Shown here one piece after another: positions 35,673-45,032 of a DNA stretch of 63,429 nucleotides. The stretch is taken from positions 1 to 63,429 of the forward strand of contig JACMPM010000011.1 of NCBI GenBank assembly GCA_014377485.1. The letters run 5' to 3'. The position numbers were made by a program, and so were the translations under genes. Position 1 is the first letter of the stretch. The number at the start of each line of letters is the position of its first letter. The notes beneath the pieces were generated by a model, which was not told the DNA's origin, searched no databases, and saw only the letters and a list, made by a program, of their open reading frames with translations. This DNA comes from Bacteriovorax sp. (GTDB taxonomy: Bacteria > Bdellovibrionota > Bacteriovoracia > Bacteriovoracales > Bacteriovoracaceae).

Positions 35673-37373
35673 CTAATTTAACATCTGAAATGGTCTGGAA
35701 TCTCTAGGAATCGTAACTATGAAACTAGTTCCTTCACTTTCGTTACTTTGAACTTTTACAAACCCACCATGAGCCTCTGCCACGCCTCTGACTAGCGTGA
35801 GTCCTAGACCCCAGCCTTTCTTCTCACCACATTGAGCAGAACTGGTGCGATGAAAAGGTTGAAAAAGATTAACTTGATCTGCAAGAGGAATAGGATTCCC
35901 AATATTATGAACACTAATTTCTACTTTATTATCTAATTGCTTGAGTGCAACAGAAATAAGTTGTTGAGGAGAACCATACTTAACTGCATTATTCACCAGG
36001 TTCTCAATGACTCTTCTAATAGCCTCTTCATTCCAATAACCATTAATGCTTTCTCGATCTGTCTCAAGCATGAAACGATCACCGTAAGAAAGTCCCAGAT
36101 CTCTTAGCGTTGTTAAAGCGATAAGGCGCAAATCACATTCGTTCATAGTAAAAGACAAAGGCTCTCCCGCCCTTATTCTATTAGCATCAAGTAAATCTTT
36201 AATCATTTGATCCATACGATCAATGCTTCTCACAACCTTGCTTGCTAGGATTTGATTTTTTTCAATATTTTTTGGTTGTCTTAAAATTACTTGTGCGGCC
36301 ATTTTTGCTGCTGTCAATGGAGTACGAAGATCATGAGTCAAGATTGAAACGAACTGATCCCGAAGATCACGCTCTTTCTCTAAATTTTTTACATATTCTT
36401 GTGCCTGAACAAGCTCTCTGATTCTCTCATTAATCTCTACCTGTCTTAATTGCTGAGTGCCATGCTCTTTATTAAATCTATCAAGTGCTACTGCAATTAA
36501 ATTTGAGAGAGCACTTACAAATCGCAGATCAGATTCATTCATTGCAGTGACTGTTTCAAATTGAAGTACTCCGAAAGTTTCAAGAGAACTGAGTGTAAGA
36601 GGCAAGGTTATGAACTTATCAAAATTTTCTCCATCAACTTGCATTAACTCTAATGAACAAATTGGAAGAGCATACTTAGATATGGATTCATATGTCTCCT
36701 CTACCTCACCCGCAACTTTGGTTAAAGGGCTAACGAGATATTCAAAAGACCGGAGAGAATATTCTATCGCTTTCATCATTCTTTCTTTACTGGTATTGGC
36801 ATCATACCAAGCTGTCGTTACACAAGTTCCACCTTTTTTTTCTAACAGAAGTATAGTTTGAAAAGAAAAGGTATTTGCTAAAATCATGAAAATTTCAGGA
36901 AATGTATTTTCCAGACTTTCGAAGCCGGCAAAGCATTTACTTATTTCGTAAAGATTTTCCAAACGATTAGCAGCGATATTCATTTCAGAAGAAGCTTTTT
37001 GCTCTTCAAGAGATGCCGGCAAAATATCAGCAGTGAGATTAGATAATATAGTAATTAATTCCGTTATCAAAAATCCAAATGCTTCTTTTAGCTCAGATGG
37101 ATCAACCTGGCTAAATTGAATTGAGAATTGGTCACTCGGAATTCCAAATGATTCAACTTTTAGACCCGAGAGAACTGGATATTTTTCACCACATCGATAA
37201 ATAACTCGCTTAAAAATGGCCATCAAAGTATTTTTATTCAACGTCAATGAAGCACGCTTCGAAAGATTTTTCAAAGTATCACCAAAAAGACATGCCAATC
37301 CTTCGGAAGGGAGTCCTCTGGCGGCTTGCTCAAGCCACGCATCGATATGTTTAGCGCTGTATGGGTTTGACAT
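35673..37373 (-). CDS. GAF-domain sensor histidine kinase
   Basis: A soluble kinase of 566 residues (ATG at 37373 with AAGGA just upstream; an ATG at 37409 lacks a binding site). The first 130 residues are a helical module of unknown type, a GAF-like domain follows at about 140-310, then a short coiled coil, HisKA with the phospho-acceptor in LTHDLRTPLTAAK, and the ATPase domain with NLVNNAVKYG, the degenerate N-x-G-N-P of HNIGNPIP, and KGWGLGLTLV. The G1 box has Asn in place of the usual Asp, which may lower activity. It is divergent from the pseudokinase-regulator-patatin operon and may act on it. Confidence 0.9.
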   Translation of the reverse strand: MSNPYSAKHIDAWLEQAARGLPSEGLACLFGDTLKNLSKRASLTLNKNTLMAIFKRVIYRCGEKYPVLSGLKVESFGIPSDQFSIQFSQVDPSELKEAFGFLITELITILSNLTADILPASLEEQKASSEMNIAANRLENLYEISKCFAGFESLENTFPEIFMILANTFSFQTILLLEKKGGTCVTTAWYDANTSKERMMKAIEYSLRSFEYLVSPLTKVAGEVEETYESISKYALPICSLELMQVDGENFDKFITLPLTLSSLETFGVLQFETVTAMNESDLRFVSALSNLIAVALDRFNKEHGTQQLRQVEINERIRELVQAQEYVKNLEKERDLRDQFVSILTHDLRTPLTAAKMAAQVILRQPKNIEKNQILASKVVRSIDRMDQMIKDLLDANRIRAGEPLSFTMNECDLRLIALTTLRDLGLSYGDRFMLETDRESINGYWNEEAIRRVIENLVNNAVKYGSPQQLISVALKQLDNKVEISVHNIGNPIPLADQVNLFQPFHRTSSAQCGEKKGWGLGLTLVRGVAEAHGGFVKVQSNESEGTSFIVTIPRDSRPFQMLN

Positions 37374-37598
37374 AATTCCTTTTGCTTTCTTGAAATAAAT
37401 ATATTTCATGGAGATTTGGCTTACGATTTTTAGCGACGATCATATTCTAAGTCAAGGTGCTAACATTCATAAACTTAGTTGTACTCATTGATAAATATTA
37501 TGTTTCGCATAGGCTATATGTATTTTTCTTCAAGAAAGCATCATGATGAAATTTAATATAGAAAGTTCTCGAACCTCGAAAGGGATAAGGAGGCTTAA

Positions 37599-39041
37599 GT
37601 GCCGAATTCTAAAAATGGAGGATTCAACAAAACGATCATAAATCTAAATGCTCTATTACAAAGTATGGTTGAAGGAATGATCCTCCAGAACAATATTGGC
37701 AAAATCATTCAATTTAATCAAGCTGCATTAGATATATTAGGATTTTCAGAAGAACAGCTTAAAGATCTGGATTTCATTGATTCCCACGAAAGAGAAAGAG
37801 ATTTAAAAGAATGGAATAAAATTTTTCCAGGAAAAAATCACATTGGAATGGACTCGTTAAAAACAAAAGAAGTTCAGCGCAATATTGTACTTAGAATATT
37901 CCGCCGTGATGGTGAAGTTCGATGGATTTCGTTGAACGCTGTTCCCATTCTTAAAGACAATCTTCCGCCCACTCAATTAATTTGTACTTTTACTGATATC
38001 ACTGAGATGAGAAAGGTTCTTAACGACCTTAAACAAGTTCAGCTCCTTTTTAATATTTCGCATGACTTAATGATCATTGCCAATCAAGAAGGTTATTTTA
38101 AAAGGATAAACCCAAGATTCATAAATGTTTTAGGATATTCTTTGGCCGATATTATCTCTCACAAATTTTTAAACTTTGTTCACGAAGACGACGTTGATGC
38201 GACTCAATTAGAAATGCAAAAACTTTTAGAAAAAAAAGAATCAATCCATTTTGTAAATCGTTATAGGACAAAAAATAATGATTACCGTGTTTTTGACTGG
38301 GTAGTTGTTCCTGATTCTGAAACCAATTTAATTTATTTCACCGCCAGAGATATCACCGACTATAAAGCTGAAGAGCTCGACATTATCCATTCATCAAAAG
38401 TTTATTCTATTGGTGAATTGACCACTGGAATTGTCTATGTGCTCAACGGTCAGCTCTCAATCATTAGTGGGCATATTTCCTTTCTTCAAACACATATTGA
38501 ACAAGGGCATATTGATTTAAATGATTTGAGAGATAAAATTAAAAGTATTGAGGTCTCTATTCATAGGCTTTCTACAACAACAAAAGAACTGGCTACTTTT
38601 GCCCGAAATATTGAAAATGAAAGAATTTCAAATGTCTCCCTAAAAGGAATACTCGATAATGTTATAGGTTTATGCAAAGAGCGATTTCGCATCCATGGAG
38701 TAAAGTTAGAAACAAAATTAATAGGTGAATTAGTTATTCATTCGAGAGAATCGCAAATTGCACACGTTCTCATCAGTTTACTTAATATTGCCTATAATGC
38801 TGTTCATACTCAAAGAGACAGTTGGGTGGAGTTAACCGGATCGGCAGCAAACGGTGTTGTTCGCATTACTATTACCAATAGCGGTCATTCGACAGAGGTA
38901 CCTAATCAAAAGAATTTAAATGTACCAAAAGAAATTATTGAAGACAACTTTGGCACTTTTTACTTTGATAACTCGAGTCCAAATGCAAGATTTGTTATTG
39001 AGTTCCCTCAGGTGCTAATAGGAGAAGATGTTGAAGACTAA
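37599..39041 (+). CDS. PAS-PAS sensor with degenerate histidine-kinase core
   Basis: Two PAS domains (about 15-140 and 145-255, each ending in a PAC-type TDIT/RDIT) precede a HisKA-like segment. Where active kinases read G-I-A-H-E-x-N-N-P-L, this protein reads GIVYVLNGQLS: the phospho-acceptor His is Tyr280. The ATPase part keeps one Asn (LNIAYNAV) but the D-x-G-x-G box is TNSGHS. It is therefore probably a pseudokinase. The start is GTG with AGGAGG six bases before it. It leads an operon with a response regulator and a patatin phospholipase. Confidence 0.88.
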   Translation: MPNSKNGGFNKTIINLNALLQSMVEGMILQNNIGKIIQFNQAALDILGFSEEQLKDLDFIDSHERERDLKEWNKIFPGKNHIGMDSLKTKEVQRNIVLRIFRRDGEVRWISLNAVPILKDNLPPTQLICTFTDITEMRKVLNDLKQVQLLFNISHDLMIIANQEGYFKRINPRFINVLGYSLADIISHKFLNFVHEDDVDATQLEMQKLLEKKESIHFVNRYRTKNNDYRVFDWVVVPDSETNLIYFTARDITDYKAEELDIIHSSKVYSIGELTTGIVYVLNGQLSIISGHISFLQTHIEQGHIDLNDLRDKIKSIEVSIHRLSTTTKELATFARNIENERISNVSLKGILDNVIGLCKERFRIHGVKLETKLIGELVIHSRESQIAHVLISLLNIAYNAVHTQRDSWVELTGSAANGVVRITITNSGHSTEVPNQKNLNVPKEIIEDNFGTFYFDNSSPNARFVIEFPQVLIGEDVED

Positions 39042-39074
39042 TTTTATAACCCCTAAAAGTAAGTGAGAATAAAT

Positions 39075-39452
39075 ATGGAGAAGAAGGAAGCAGATTCAAA
39101 CAACAAAAGTATTTTGGTGATTGAAGACAATAAAGAAATACAAGATTCATTGAAAATGGCTTTAGAAGTTGAAGGCTATTACGTTTTTACAGCTGATAAC
39201 GGCAAAGAAGGATTGGATAAATTGGAAAAAATTCCCACTCCCTGCATGATCTTACTAGACCTGATGATGCCCGTAATGAACGGTTGGGAATTTGTAGATG
39301 CCATTAGCAAAGATCTTATGCTTTCAACCATTCCAGTTGTAGTAGTAAGTGCATTTGGTGATAAAAAAGGAACTCCAAAAACAGACGGCTATATTCAAAA
39401 GCCGATTGATTTAGATGCTCTATTAAATACTGTTACCAAACACTGTGGTTAA
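39075..39452 (+). CDS. Single-domain response regulator
   Basis: A 125-residue receiver domain with no output domain. All active-site residues are present: the acidic pair in VIEDNKE, the phospho-acceptor Asp in LLDLMMP, Ser in VVVSAFG and Lys in IQKPID. The ATG at 39075 is used; a GTG 12 bases earlier is possible. It lies between the pseudokinase and the patatin gene, so it probably passes a signal to another protein; since its neighbour cannot phosphorylate, the donor may be the GAF kinase at 35.7-37.4 kb. Confidence 0.92.
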   Translation: MEKKEADSNNKSILVIEDNKEIQDSLKMALEVEGYYVFTADNGKEGLDKLEKIPTPCMILLDLMMPVMNGWEFVDAISKDLMLSTIPVVVVSAFGDKKGTPKTDGYIQKPIDLDALLNTVTKHCG

Positions 39453-39470
39453 ACCGATGGCAATTCATCA

Positions 39471-40595
39471 ATGGAAAATAAACTAGCAATTGTCTTAAAT
39501 GGTGGAGGAGCGCGTGGCAGTTATCAAGCAGGTGCGCTTCGTGCCCTTTATGAAATTATAAAAAAAGATCAAAATCTTTTTGATATAATCACTGGCAATT
39601 CTGCCGGCGCCATTAATGCAATTTTCCTCGCCAATAACGCTCGTGACTGGGGAGGATCAACACAATACCTTATCGATCTTTGGAAACGAATAAAACCCGA
39701 AGATGTTTTTGATATAAGTCATTACACCATGAGCAGAATTGGGACAAGATGGATGAAAGGCACAATTTTTAGAGATACTTCACCCGGGGATCCCTATAAT
39801 GGAATTTTGAACACTGATCCATTAAGAAAACTTTTACTACGAGAAGTTGATTTCAAAGAACTTCATAATTTAATAGAAGAAAAATTTATTTCAGCAGTAG
39901 CACTAACAGCTACCAATTATTATTCTGGTTCGAGTGTTGTTTTTTTTGATGGAGACAAGAAAATTCCCGAGTGGTCAAAATCCGATCGTTTTTCTATTCG
40001 AACTGAATTAAATGCTGACCATGTGATGGGATCTTCGGCGATACCACTCTTTTTTCCGCCTGTTAAAATTGGACATAGCTATTATGGTGATGGTTGCATC
40101 AGACAAGTCACTCCATTATCTCCGGCCATCCACTTAGGTGCAACAAAACTTATTACTATTGGAATACGCTATAAAAGAACTCAAGAAGTTATAAAAGAAC
40201 TGGCCCTTAAAACAAATCCTCCTCCGCAAATTTCTCAAGTGGGCGGTGTGATGATGAATGCTATTTTTCTAGATTCTCTTGATGCTGATGTTGAACGGTT
40301 GGAAAAGATGAACATCATGGTCGCTATCATGGGCAAACATTCTCCCTGGAGGCATATTCCCATTCTTTCCTTAAACCCATCGAGAGATCTTGGAGCAATG
40401 ACTAAAAAACTCAATGATGAAATGCCTAAGTTTCTTCGATATCTTTTAAGCAGTATTGGAGTCACTGGCCAGTCAGGTCTGGATCTTCTTAGTTACCTTG
40501 CTTTCGATTCTTCTTACACACTTCAAGTTACAGAATTAGGGTACAACGATACTATGGCCCGCAAAAATGAAATATTAAGTTTTATAGATTCCTAA
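39471..40595 (+). CDS. Patatin-like phospholipase
   Basis: A lipid acyl hydrolase of 374 residues. The oxyanion hole GGGARG is at 11-16, the nucleophile is Ser44 in GNSAG (G-x-S-x-G), and the catalytic Asp lies in YYGDGC near residue 205. There is no signal peptide, so it acts in the cytoplasm or is exported by another route. It begins 18 bases after the response regulator and is the last gene of the operon, making it the likely output of the sensory pair. In predatory relatives such enzymes may digest prey or self lipids, which is inference. Confidence 0.92.
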   Translation: MENKLAIVLNGGGARGSYQAGALRALYEIIKKDQNLFDIITGNSAGAINAIFLANNARDWGGSTQYLIDLWKRIKPEDVFDISHYTMSRIGTRWMKGTIFRDTSPGDPYNGILNTDPLRKLLLREVDFKELHNLIEEKFISAVALTATNYYSGSSVVFFDGDKKIPEWSKSDRFSIRTELNADHVMGSSAIPLFFPPVKIGHSYYGDGCIRQVTPLSPAIHLGATKLITIGIRYKRTQEVIKELALKTNPPPQISQVGGVMMNAIFLDSLDADVERLEKMNIMVAIMGKHSPWRHIPILSLNPSRDLGAMTKKLNDEMPKFLRYLLSSIGVTGQSGLDLLSYLAFDSSYTLQVTELGYNDTMARKNEILSFIDS

Positions 40596-40610
40596 ATTGA
40601 GTAGTATTTT

Positions 40611-40916
40611 TTAAAGTTTTTTAAATAGAATTAAATAAAACATTTTAAAATCACCCATCAAACTCCAAATCGGATGCTTGAGAGTCACAGGGCGATTTTT
40701 TTCAATAATTAAATGTCCGAACCATGCAAAGGCGTACCCCACAAGAGGAATAAACCAAAGTAACTTAAAATCTGCTGTTGCAAAGACGTAAAAAAGAATT
40801 AAATGAACGGTAAGAGTACCAACGAAATGCAGGCGTCTGTTTAACGGATTGGCGTGTTCATCCATATAAAATGGCCAAAAGTCATCGAAGGTCTTAAAGG
40901 GCTTTAAGCTTTTCAT
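40611..40916 (-). CDS. DUF962 / Mpo1-like membrane protein
   Basis: A 101-residue protein with the family opening FDDFWPFYMDEHANPLNRRLHFVGT, then two or three hydrophobic segments and GHLIIEKNRPVTLKHPIWSLMGDF (described in outline: the conserved His residues of EHANPLNRRLHF, WFGHL and LKHP). Yeast Mpo1 is an iron-dependent alpha-oxidation dioxygenase of 2-hydroxy fatty acids; the bacterial role is unknown. It is convergent with the patatin gene and follows a terminator. Confidence 0.85.
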   Translation of the reverse strand: MKSLKPFKTFDDFWPFYMDEHANPLNRRLHFVGTLTVHLILFYVFATADFKLLWFIPLVGYAFAWFGHLIIEKNRPVTLKHPIWSLMGDFKMFYLILFKKL

Positions 40917-40932
40917 TTCGTAATGATAGCAT

Positions 40933-40967
40933 AAAAAAGCACTGAGGCTATCACTCAGTGCTTTTTT
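40933..40967. terminator. Intrinsic terminator of the 41-kb secreted-protein gene
   Basis: GCACTGAG (40939-40946) pairs with CTCAGTGC (40954-40961), with A-run and T-run on either side that extend the stem. Reading leftward it lies seven bases after the stop of the secreted-protein gene at 40974. Confidence 0.85.
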
Positions 40968-40973
40968 ATAAAA

Positions 40974-41378
40974 CTAGTCTTGAACTATATGCCAAACGTT
41001 TCCAATTCCATCACCGTTGATGTCATTTGGTTTGCTGTCACCTTTGTAGAAATAAAGTGGCTTGTTATCAATTGTTAATTGAAGCTCACCTGTTTTTCTT
41101 TTGGTAACTCCCATTGGCTCCGATAGACCTGCACCAGTTGAAACGACTACCGGTGGCCAAGTTTTAGCACAACCATCATAACAATTAGAAACACCCGGAG
41201 CATCTGGATCGAAAGAATACACAACACGTCCTTTTGTATCAGCAACAATATCTCTGCCATCGGCCAAAGTTATTTCTGTTAACGGTGCCAGTGCTTGAGG
41301 ATCATGGGCTTGTACTAGACCTGAATTCAAAATACCTAAAGATAATGCGAGTAATGTTAAAGCGATTTTCAATTGCAA
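40974..41378 (-). CDS. Secreted COG4315-type repeat protein
   Basis: A 134-residue exported protein with a signal peptide of about 24 residues ending VQAHD. Two copies of the family repeat are visible: VVYSFDPDAPGVSNCYDGC followed by TWPP (about 52-75), and PLYFYKGDSKPND with GDGIGNVWHIV at the end. Paired Cys in the first repeat may form a disulfide. The family (predicted lipoproteins with a Y-x-[FWY]-x-x-D motif) has no firm function. It stands alone, followed by a terminator. Confidence 0.85.
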   Translation of the reverse strand: MQLKIALTLLALSLGILNSGLVQAHDPQALAPLTEITLADGRDIVADTKGRVVYSFDPDAPGVSNCYDGCAKTWPPVVVSTGAGLSEPMGVTKRKTGELQLTIDNKPLYFYKGDSKPNDINGDGIGNVWHIVQD

Positions 41379-41483
41379 CCTCCTAAATAGTTGTCAGTTT
41401 TTCTATTGCTAATATGACCCCACAATCACCTTTGGTGAACTAAGTCATACTCAGTTGAATGATGGGATTTGATGCCATTTGCA

Positions 41484-41511
41484 TTGACCTTTTATCGTTT
41501 TTATTTTAAAT
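41484..41511 (+). promoter_or_regulatory. Probable promoter of the riboswitch leader
   Basis: TTGACC (41484-41489), a 16-base spacer and TTAAAT (41506-41511). Transcription would begin near 41518, immediately before the aptamer. Confidence 0.5.
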
Positions 41512-41519
41512 TAAAGGGA

Positions 41520-41636
41520 GTTAGGGAGTATTCTCTCGAAGTTATTTCGAGTGCTTGGTCGACATACTGGGATAAATCCCCGGCCAAGTGGTAAGTGTAG
41601 CAAATATATATTTGGTACCTTATTGAAGAGACTGAC
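41520..41636 (+). ncRNA. yybP-ykoY manganese riboswitch aptamer
   Basis: The closing helix pairs GTTAG (41520-41524) with CTGAC (41632-41636). The conserved GGAGTA (41525-41530) and the matching AGA of GAGA (41628-41631) sit inside it, and TTC/GAA (41531-41533 with 41625-41627) replaces the GC/GC pair of known examples. A hairpin CTCGAA-TTCGAG and an arm containing GACATACTGG and CCGGCC follow, as in the family. This aptamer senses Mn2+ and commonly controls GDT1, MntP or TerC-type exporters; a GDT1-type gene is next. It fills most of the gap from 41379 to 41715. Confidence 0.78.
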
Positions 41637-41715
41637 ATGAACGTATAAATCATACGTCGTGTTGTCTTATAAGCTCTTTGCTTTTGCCTCACGACCTAAA
41701 GTGGGGAATCTCAAA
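41637..41715 (+). promoter_or_regulatory. Riboswitch expression platform (RBS sequestration)
   Basis: Three helices cannot all form together: ACGTAT/ATACGT (41641-41646 with 41652-41657), GTCGTG/CACGAC (41656-41661 with 41690-41695), and CCTCAC/GTGGGG (41687-41692 with 41701-41706). The last would hide the GGGGA ribosome binding site of the exporter gene. There is no terminator T-run, so control is probably at translation. Confidence 0.55.
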
Positions 41716-42276
41716 ATGCTTTCTTTAAAAATTATTTTCAATTCCTTTCTTCTCGTTTCATTGACCGAGATGGGAGACAAGACTCAGCTTCTTGCCTTTG
41801 TACTGGCCACACGTTTTAAAAAGCCCTGGACCATTTTTGCGGGTATTTTTGTCGCCACTGTCTTGAATCATCTACTGGCTGCTACAGCGGGCGTATGGGT
41901 TGCTAATACAGTTTCTCCGCTGATTCTTAAGCGAATACTTGCCTCTATATTTTTAATATTTGCCGTTTGGATTTTAATTCCCGACAAAGAAGAAGGCTTA
42001 TCTGAGACGAGTACTTGGGGTCCTTTTCTCACCACTGTTGTTACATTTTTTTTGGCAGAAATGGGAGACAAAACCCAACTGGCCACAGTTACACTGGCAG
42101 CCAAATATCACAATATAATTTTAGTAACGGTAGGAACAACTATAGGCATGATGATAACTGATGGACTAGCCGTCTTCTTTGGCGATAAAATGACCAAATA
42201 TATACCTATGAAATGGGTGCATATTGCTGCTGCGATTCTTTATATTGTATTCGCATTGGGAATTCTTTTTAGTTAG
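41716..42276 (+). CDS. GDT1/TMEM165 (UPF0016) family Mn2+ exporter
   Basis: An inner-membrane protein of 186 residues with six hydrophobic segments in two repeats, each with the family motif E-x-G-D-K-T (TEMGDKTQL near 17 and AEMGDKTQL near 115). Bacterial members such as MneA/MntX export manganese. I start at ATG 41716, after GGGGA; an in-frame TTG or earlier codons reach back to 41659, but that stretch is the riboswitch leader. The riboswitch supports manganese as the substrate. Confidence 0.93.
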   Translation: MLSLKIIFNSFLLVSLTEMGDKTQLLAFVLATRFKKPWTIFAGIFVATVLNHLLAATAGVWVANTVSPLILKRILASIFLIFAVWILIPDKEEGLSETSTWGPFLTTVVTFFLAEMGDKTQLATVTLAAKYHNIILVTVGTTIGMMITDGLAVFFGDKMTKYIPMKWVHIAAAILYIVFALGILFS

Positions 42277-42302
42277 AACAAAACATCAGTTAAGGAGTCA
42301 TT

Positions 42303-42797
42303 ATGAATTATGCAAAAAAAATTTCTTCTCCAATTGGCGATCTTTATTTAATTGCAAATGACCATGCTTTAATTGCGCTGGATAATGTTTCAAATGATCA
42401 ATACAAAAAAGCAGTGCAATCAAAAACACATAAAATTCTCAATCTTACCCACAAACAACTCGATGAATACTTCATGGGAAAACGAATTGAATTTGATTTA
42501 CCATTGGAAGCTATAGGAACTCCTTTTCAGCAAAAATCATGGAAGGCATTAATGAAAATTCCTTTCGGATCTGTTTGGAGTTATGGCGAACAGGCAAAAT
42601 TCTTAAAATCTCCAAAAGCTTGCCGCGCTGTCGGCGGAGCTAATGGAAAAAACCCCATACCTATTATCATTCCTTGTCACCGTGTGATTGGTTCAACCGG
42701 AAAGCTAACTGGCTATAGCGGAGGTATGAAAATGAAGATTGGGCTTTTAAAACACGAAGGCCATCAAATTGATGGCCTTCAGTTAATTGAATCTTAA
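42303..42797 (+). CDS. ogt: Methylated-DNA-protein-cysteine S-methyltransferase
   Basis: Repairs O6-alkylguanine by moving the alkyl group to its own Cys. The 164 residues contain the active motif IIPCHRVIGS, the helix-turn-helix with RAVGGANGKNPIP, and YSGG near the C-terminus. The N-terminal domain is short, as in Ogt rather than Ada. GGAGT precedes the start, and the gene follows the exporter by 26 bases. Confidence 0.94.
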   Translation: MNYAKKISSPIGDLYLIANDHALIALDNVSNDQYKKAVQSKTHKILNLTHKQLDEYFMGKRIEFDLPLEAIGTPFQQKSWKALMKIPFGSVWSYGEQAKFLKSPKACRAVGGANGKNPIPIIIPCHRVIGSTGKLTGYSGGMKMKIGLLKHEGHQIDGLQLIES

Positions 42798-42806
42798 AAA
42801 TTAAAT

Positions 42807-45032
42807 TTATAATTCTGTATCAAAAATTCCGATGACAACTTTTTTCCACAGAGCAACTTTTTGCTTCTCAGTGACTTCGCGTGTTTGTTTGCGATAGACA
42901 TCTAAAATTTCATTCATTTTCTTGTTATAGGCCGGGTTGTAAATCATGACCGCATTTTCCATATCGTGGACAAAGCTTCTTTTATTCAAATTCACTGATC
43001 CGATAAATGAAACCTTTCCATCAATCAGTACAATTTTGGAATGAAGGATGACCCCTGGTTCAGTGTATTCATAAATTTTAATCTTATTTAAGAAACGATT
43101 AATTCCTTCTTTATTTACTTCGCTTAAAATTATTGCAGCGGTATCGCCACTTAAATCAATTCGAGTAATTAGACTTACATCTACACCTCTTGCCACTGCT
43201 CTTTGCAAAGCCTCACCTAATTTTATAGTTGGTCTAAAATAAGGTGTAGATAAACGAATAGATTTTTCAGCACTATCGAAAATATCAATATAAAATTTTT
43301 CAAGTGCTTCATCATCTTTGTATGGGACAGACATAAAGTGGCGTACCAGGGCTGTGTTTTCTGCGCGTTCAAAATACTTTGGGTCGGCCTTGTTAGTTGA
43401 CACTATATTATGATTAATACTTCTTACATAAAAATTTTGAGAATCTCGCTGCCATAGGGTCAGATAATGAGAAGCAATTTCCTCAGCAAATGACTTTGAG
43501 CGGATTCTCATTTCAAAATCTCTCCAAGGGGCATAGCCTTCATCTTTGCCTTTACCTTTTCCATATTGAATTAGATCCGGAAATGCTGAATGATCAGGAG
43601 TTTTCATAAAAACAAATCCGTCGTGAATATTTCGTCCACCGATATAGACAACGTTATTTACTGGATTATCAGCAAGAGTGATTAAAAGTTTTACGTGCAT
43701 AGTTCTATGATATTCAGCGAGATGATCCCAAACTCCACCACCTTCAGAGTCATAACGATACTCTTGAACTTTAATATTATTTGAAGTTTCAATCAGGTCG
43801 TGAAGCATTAAGCGGTCTTTTTTATCTGCAATTACATCTGACATAAGAATACGAACCTGGGTTCCGTGATCAGCATGCCATTTCGCCAGGCGAGCAATCA
43901 AAGCTCCGTAAAAATCATGTCTAAAAACCAAGTACGAAATTAGAATTGTATTTAATTTTGGAGCTTCTGAAAAATCGAGTGTTGCATAAGGATTCATTTC
44001 TTTAATAAATTTTTCTGACAGCGCCTGACCTAATAATGTTTCTGCCTTCGCCTTTAAACCATCAATTGGCTCTTCAAGCGTTTTGATATCCGAGACGACT
44101 TCAGCACAAGTCATTGAGTTGTATTTTGAAGTTAAGAAAAGTTTCTCAACGCCTTTTAAATCACTAGCATCAGGCAGAATACAAGTTTCAAAACGATTTT
44201 TTAATTCTGCAATTTGATTCTCTACTTTTGTGTCACTGACTAAGCGTACACCATAGTTTTTTTCAGGATTTTCCGGATTCTTAAAGAATATTTCGCAATT
44301 ACTCACCTTTTGGTTCAAATAAAGTAAAACTTTCGGCGAGTTATTTTCTTGTTCGTAAATTCTAAAACTAATGTTTTTATTTTTTGAAACAGACTTGGAA
44401 AAAAGAGTTTTTTTAATTTTGAAATCGCCGTCACATTTAATGCTTGCTTCAAAATAACGACGATGATCGTTTGAACTTTCATCATCGACATTATTAGTTT
44501 TAGGAAGTGGAGCCCAGGCTTTATTCACTATTCCTAATTGATAATCTGTAGTTCCAGATAAATCCATTGTGAAAGAACGGATGATTTTGCCTTCACTTAA
44601 AGCGTAATGGGCCGGATCATTTATAACCAGTTTTTCTTTTTGACGTCGCCAATCTTTTTTATACTCGGCCCATTGTGAAAGAGGGACATTTGTTTTTAAA
44701 TCTTCGGCTTCCAATTGAGTACTGATGTTGAGGTTTTTTATTTTTGCTTCAGTCTCGCTAATTTTAGCTTGAACATTTTGAAGCTCGCTCTGATCAAAAG
44801 ATGAAGGTGAATTCTTTGAAGCATTGATTAATCTTGCTTCTAATCTTTTTCCTTCTGCTCTAAGATAATCGAGATTTACAGTTAGTGCGTAACTCTCTTC
44901 AATCTTTTTAGAATTCACGAACTCGCTGCCTGAAGAAGGCTTACGTATTCCTGGGCCCTGGCAAGATTGCAACGAGAGAATGGAAATTAATCCAATAATC
45001 CCCAGTCCCAAATGAATAAAGGTTTTTCTCAT
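42807..45032 (-). CDS. Phospholipase D-family lipoprotein
   Basis: A 741-residue exported protein. The ATG at 45032 (AGGAG five bases upstream) gives a signal peptide with lipobox LQSC, Cys24. Residues 30-330 are an N-terminal region with coiled-coil segments; the C-terminal 400 residues hold two HKD motifs. The second, HSKIVLIDGKVSFIGSVN, is canonical (H-x-K-x4-D-x6-G-S-x-N). The first, HVKLLITLAD...GGRN, has an insertion that displaces the Asp. Relatives include cardiolipin synthases and periplasmic PLD enzymes. The product may act on lipids or nucleic acids outside the inner membrane. Confidence 0.88.
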   Translation of the reverse strand: MRKTFIHLGLGIIGLISILSLQSCQGPGIRKPSSGSEFVNSKKIEESYALTVNLDYLRAEGKRLEARLINASKNSPSSFDQSELQNVQAKISETEAKIKNLNISTQLEAEDLKTNVPLSQWAEYKKDWRRQKEKLVINDPAHYALSEGKIIRSFTMDLSGTTDYQLGIVNKAWAPLPKTNNVDDESSNDHRRYFEASIKCDGDFKIKKTLFSKSVSKNKNISFRIYEQENNSPKVLLYLNQKVSNCEIFFKNPENPEKNYGVRLVSDTKVENQIAELKNRFETCILPDASDLKGVEKLFLTSKYNSMTCAEVVSDIKTLEEPIDGLKAKAETLLGQALSEKFIKEMNPYATLDFSEAPKLNTILISYLVFRHDFYGALIARLAKWHADHGTQVRILMSDVIADKKDRLMLHDLIETSNNIKVQEYRYDSEGGGVWDHLAEYHRTMHVKLLITLADNPVNNVVYIGGRNIHDGFVFMKTPDHSAFPDLIQYGKGKGKDEGYAPWRDFEMRIRSKSFAEEIASHYLTLWQRDSQNFYVRSINHNIVSTNKADPKYFERAENTALVRHFMSVPYKDDEALEKFYIDIFDSAEKSIRLSTPYFRPTIKLGEALQRAVARGVDVSLITRIDLSGDTAAIILSEVNKEGINRFLNKIKIYEYTEPGVILHSKIVLIDGKVSFIGSVNLNKRSFVHDMENAVMIYNPAYNKKMNEILDVYRKQTREVTEKQKVALWKKVVIGIFDTEL

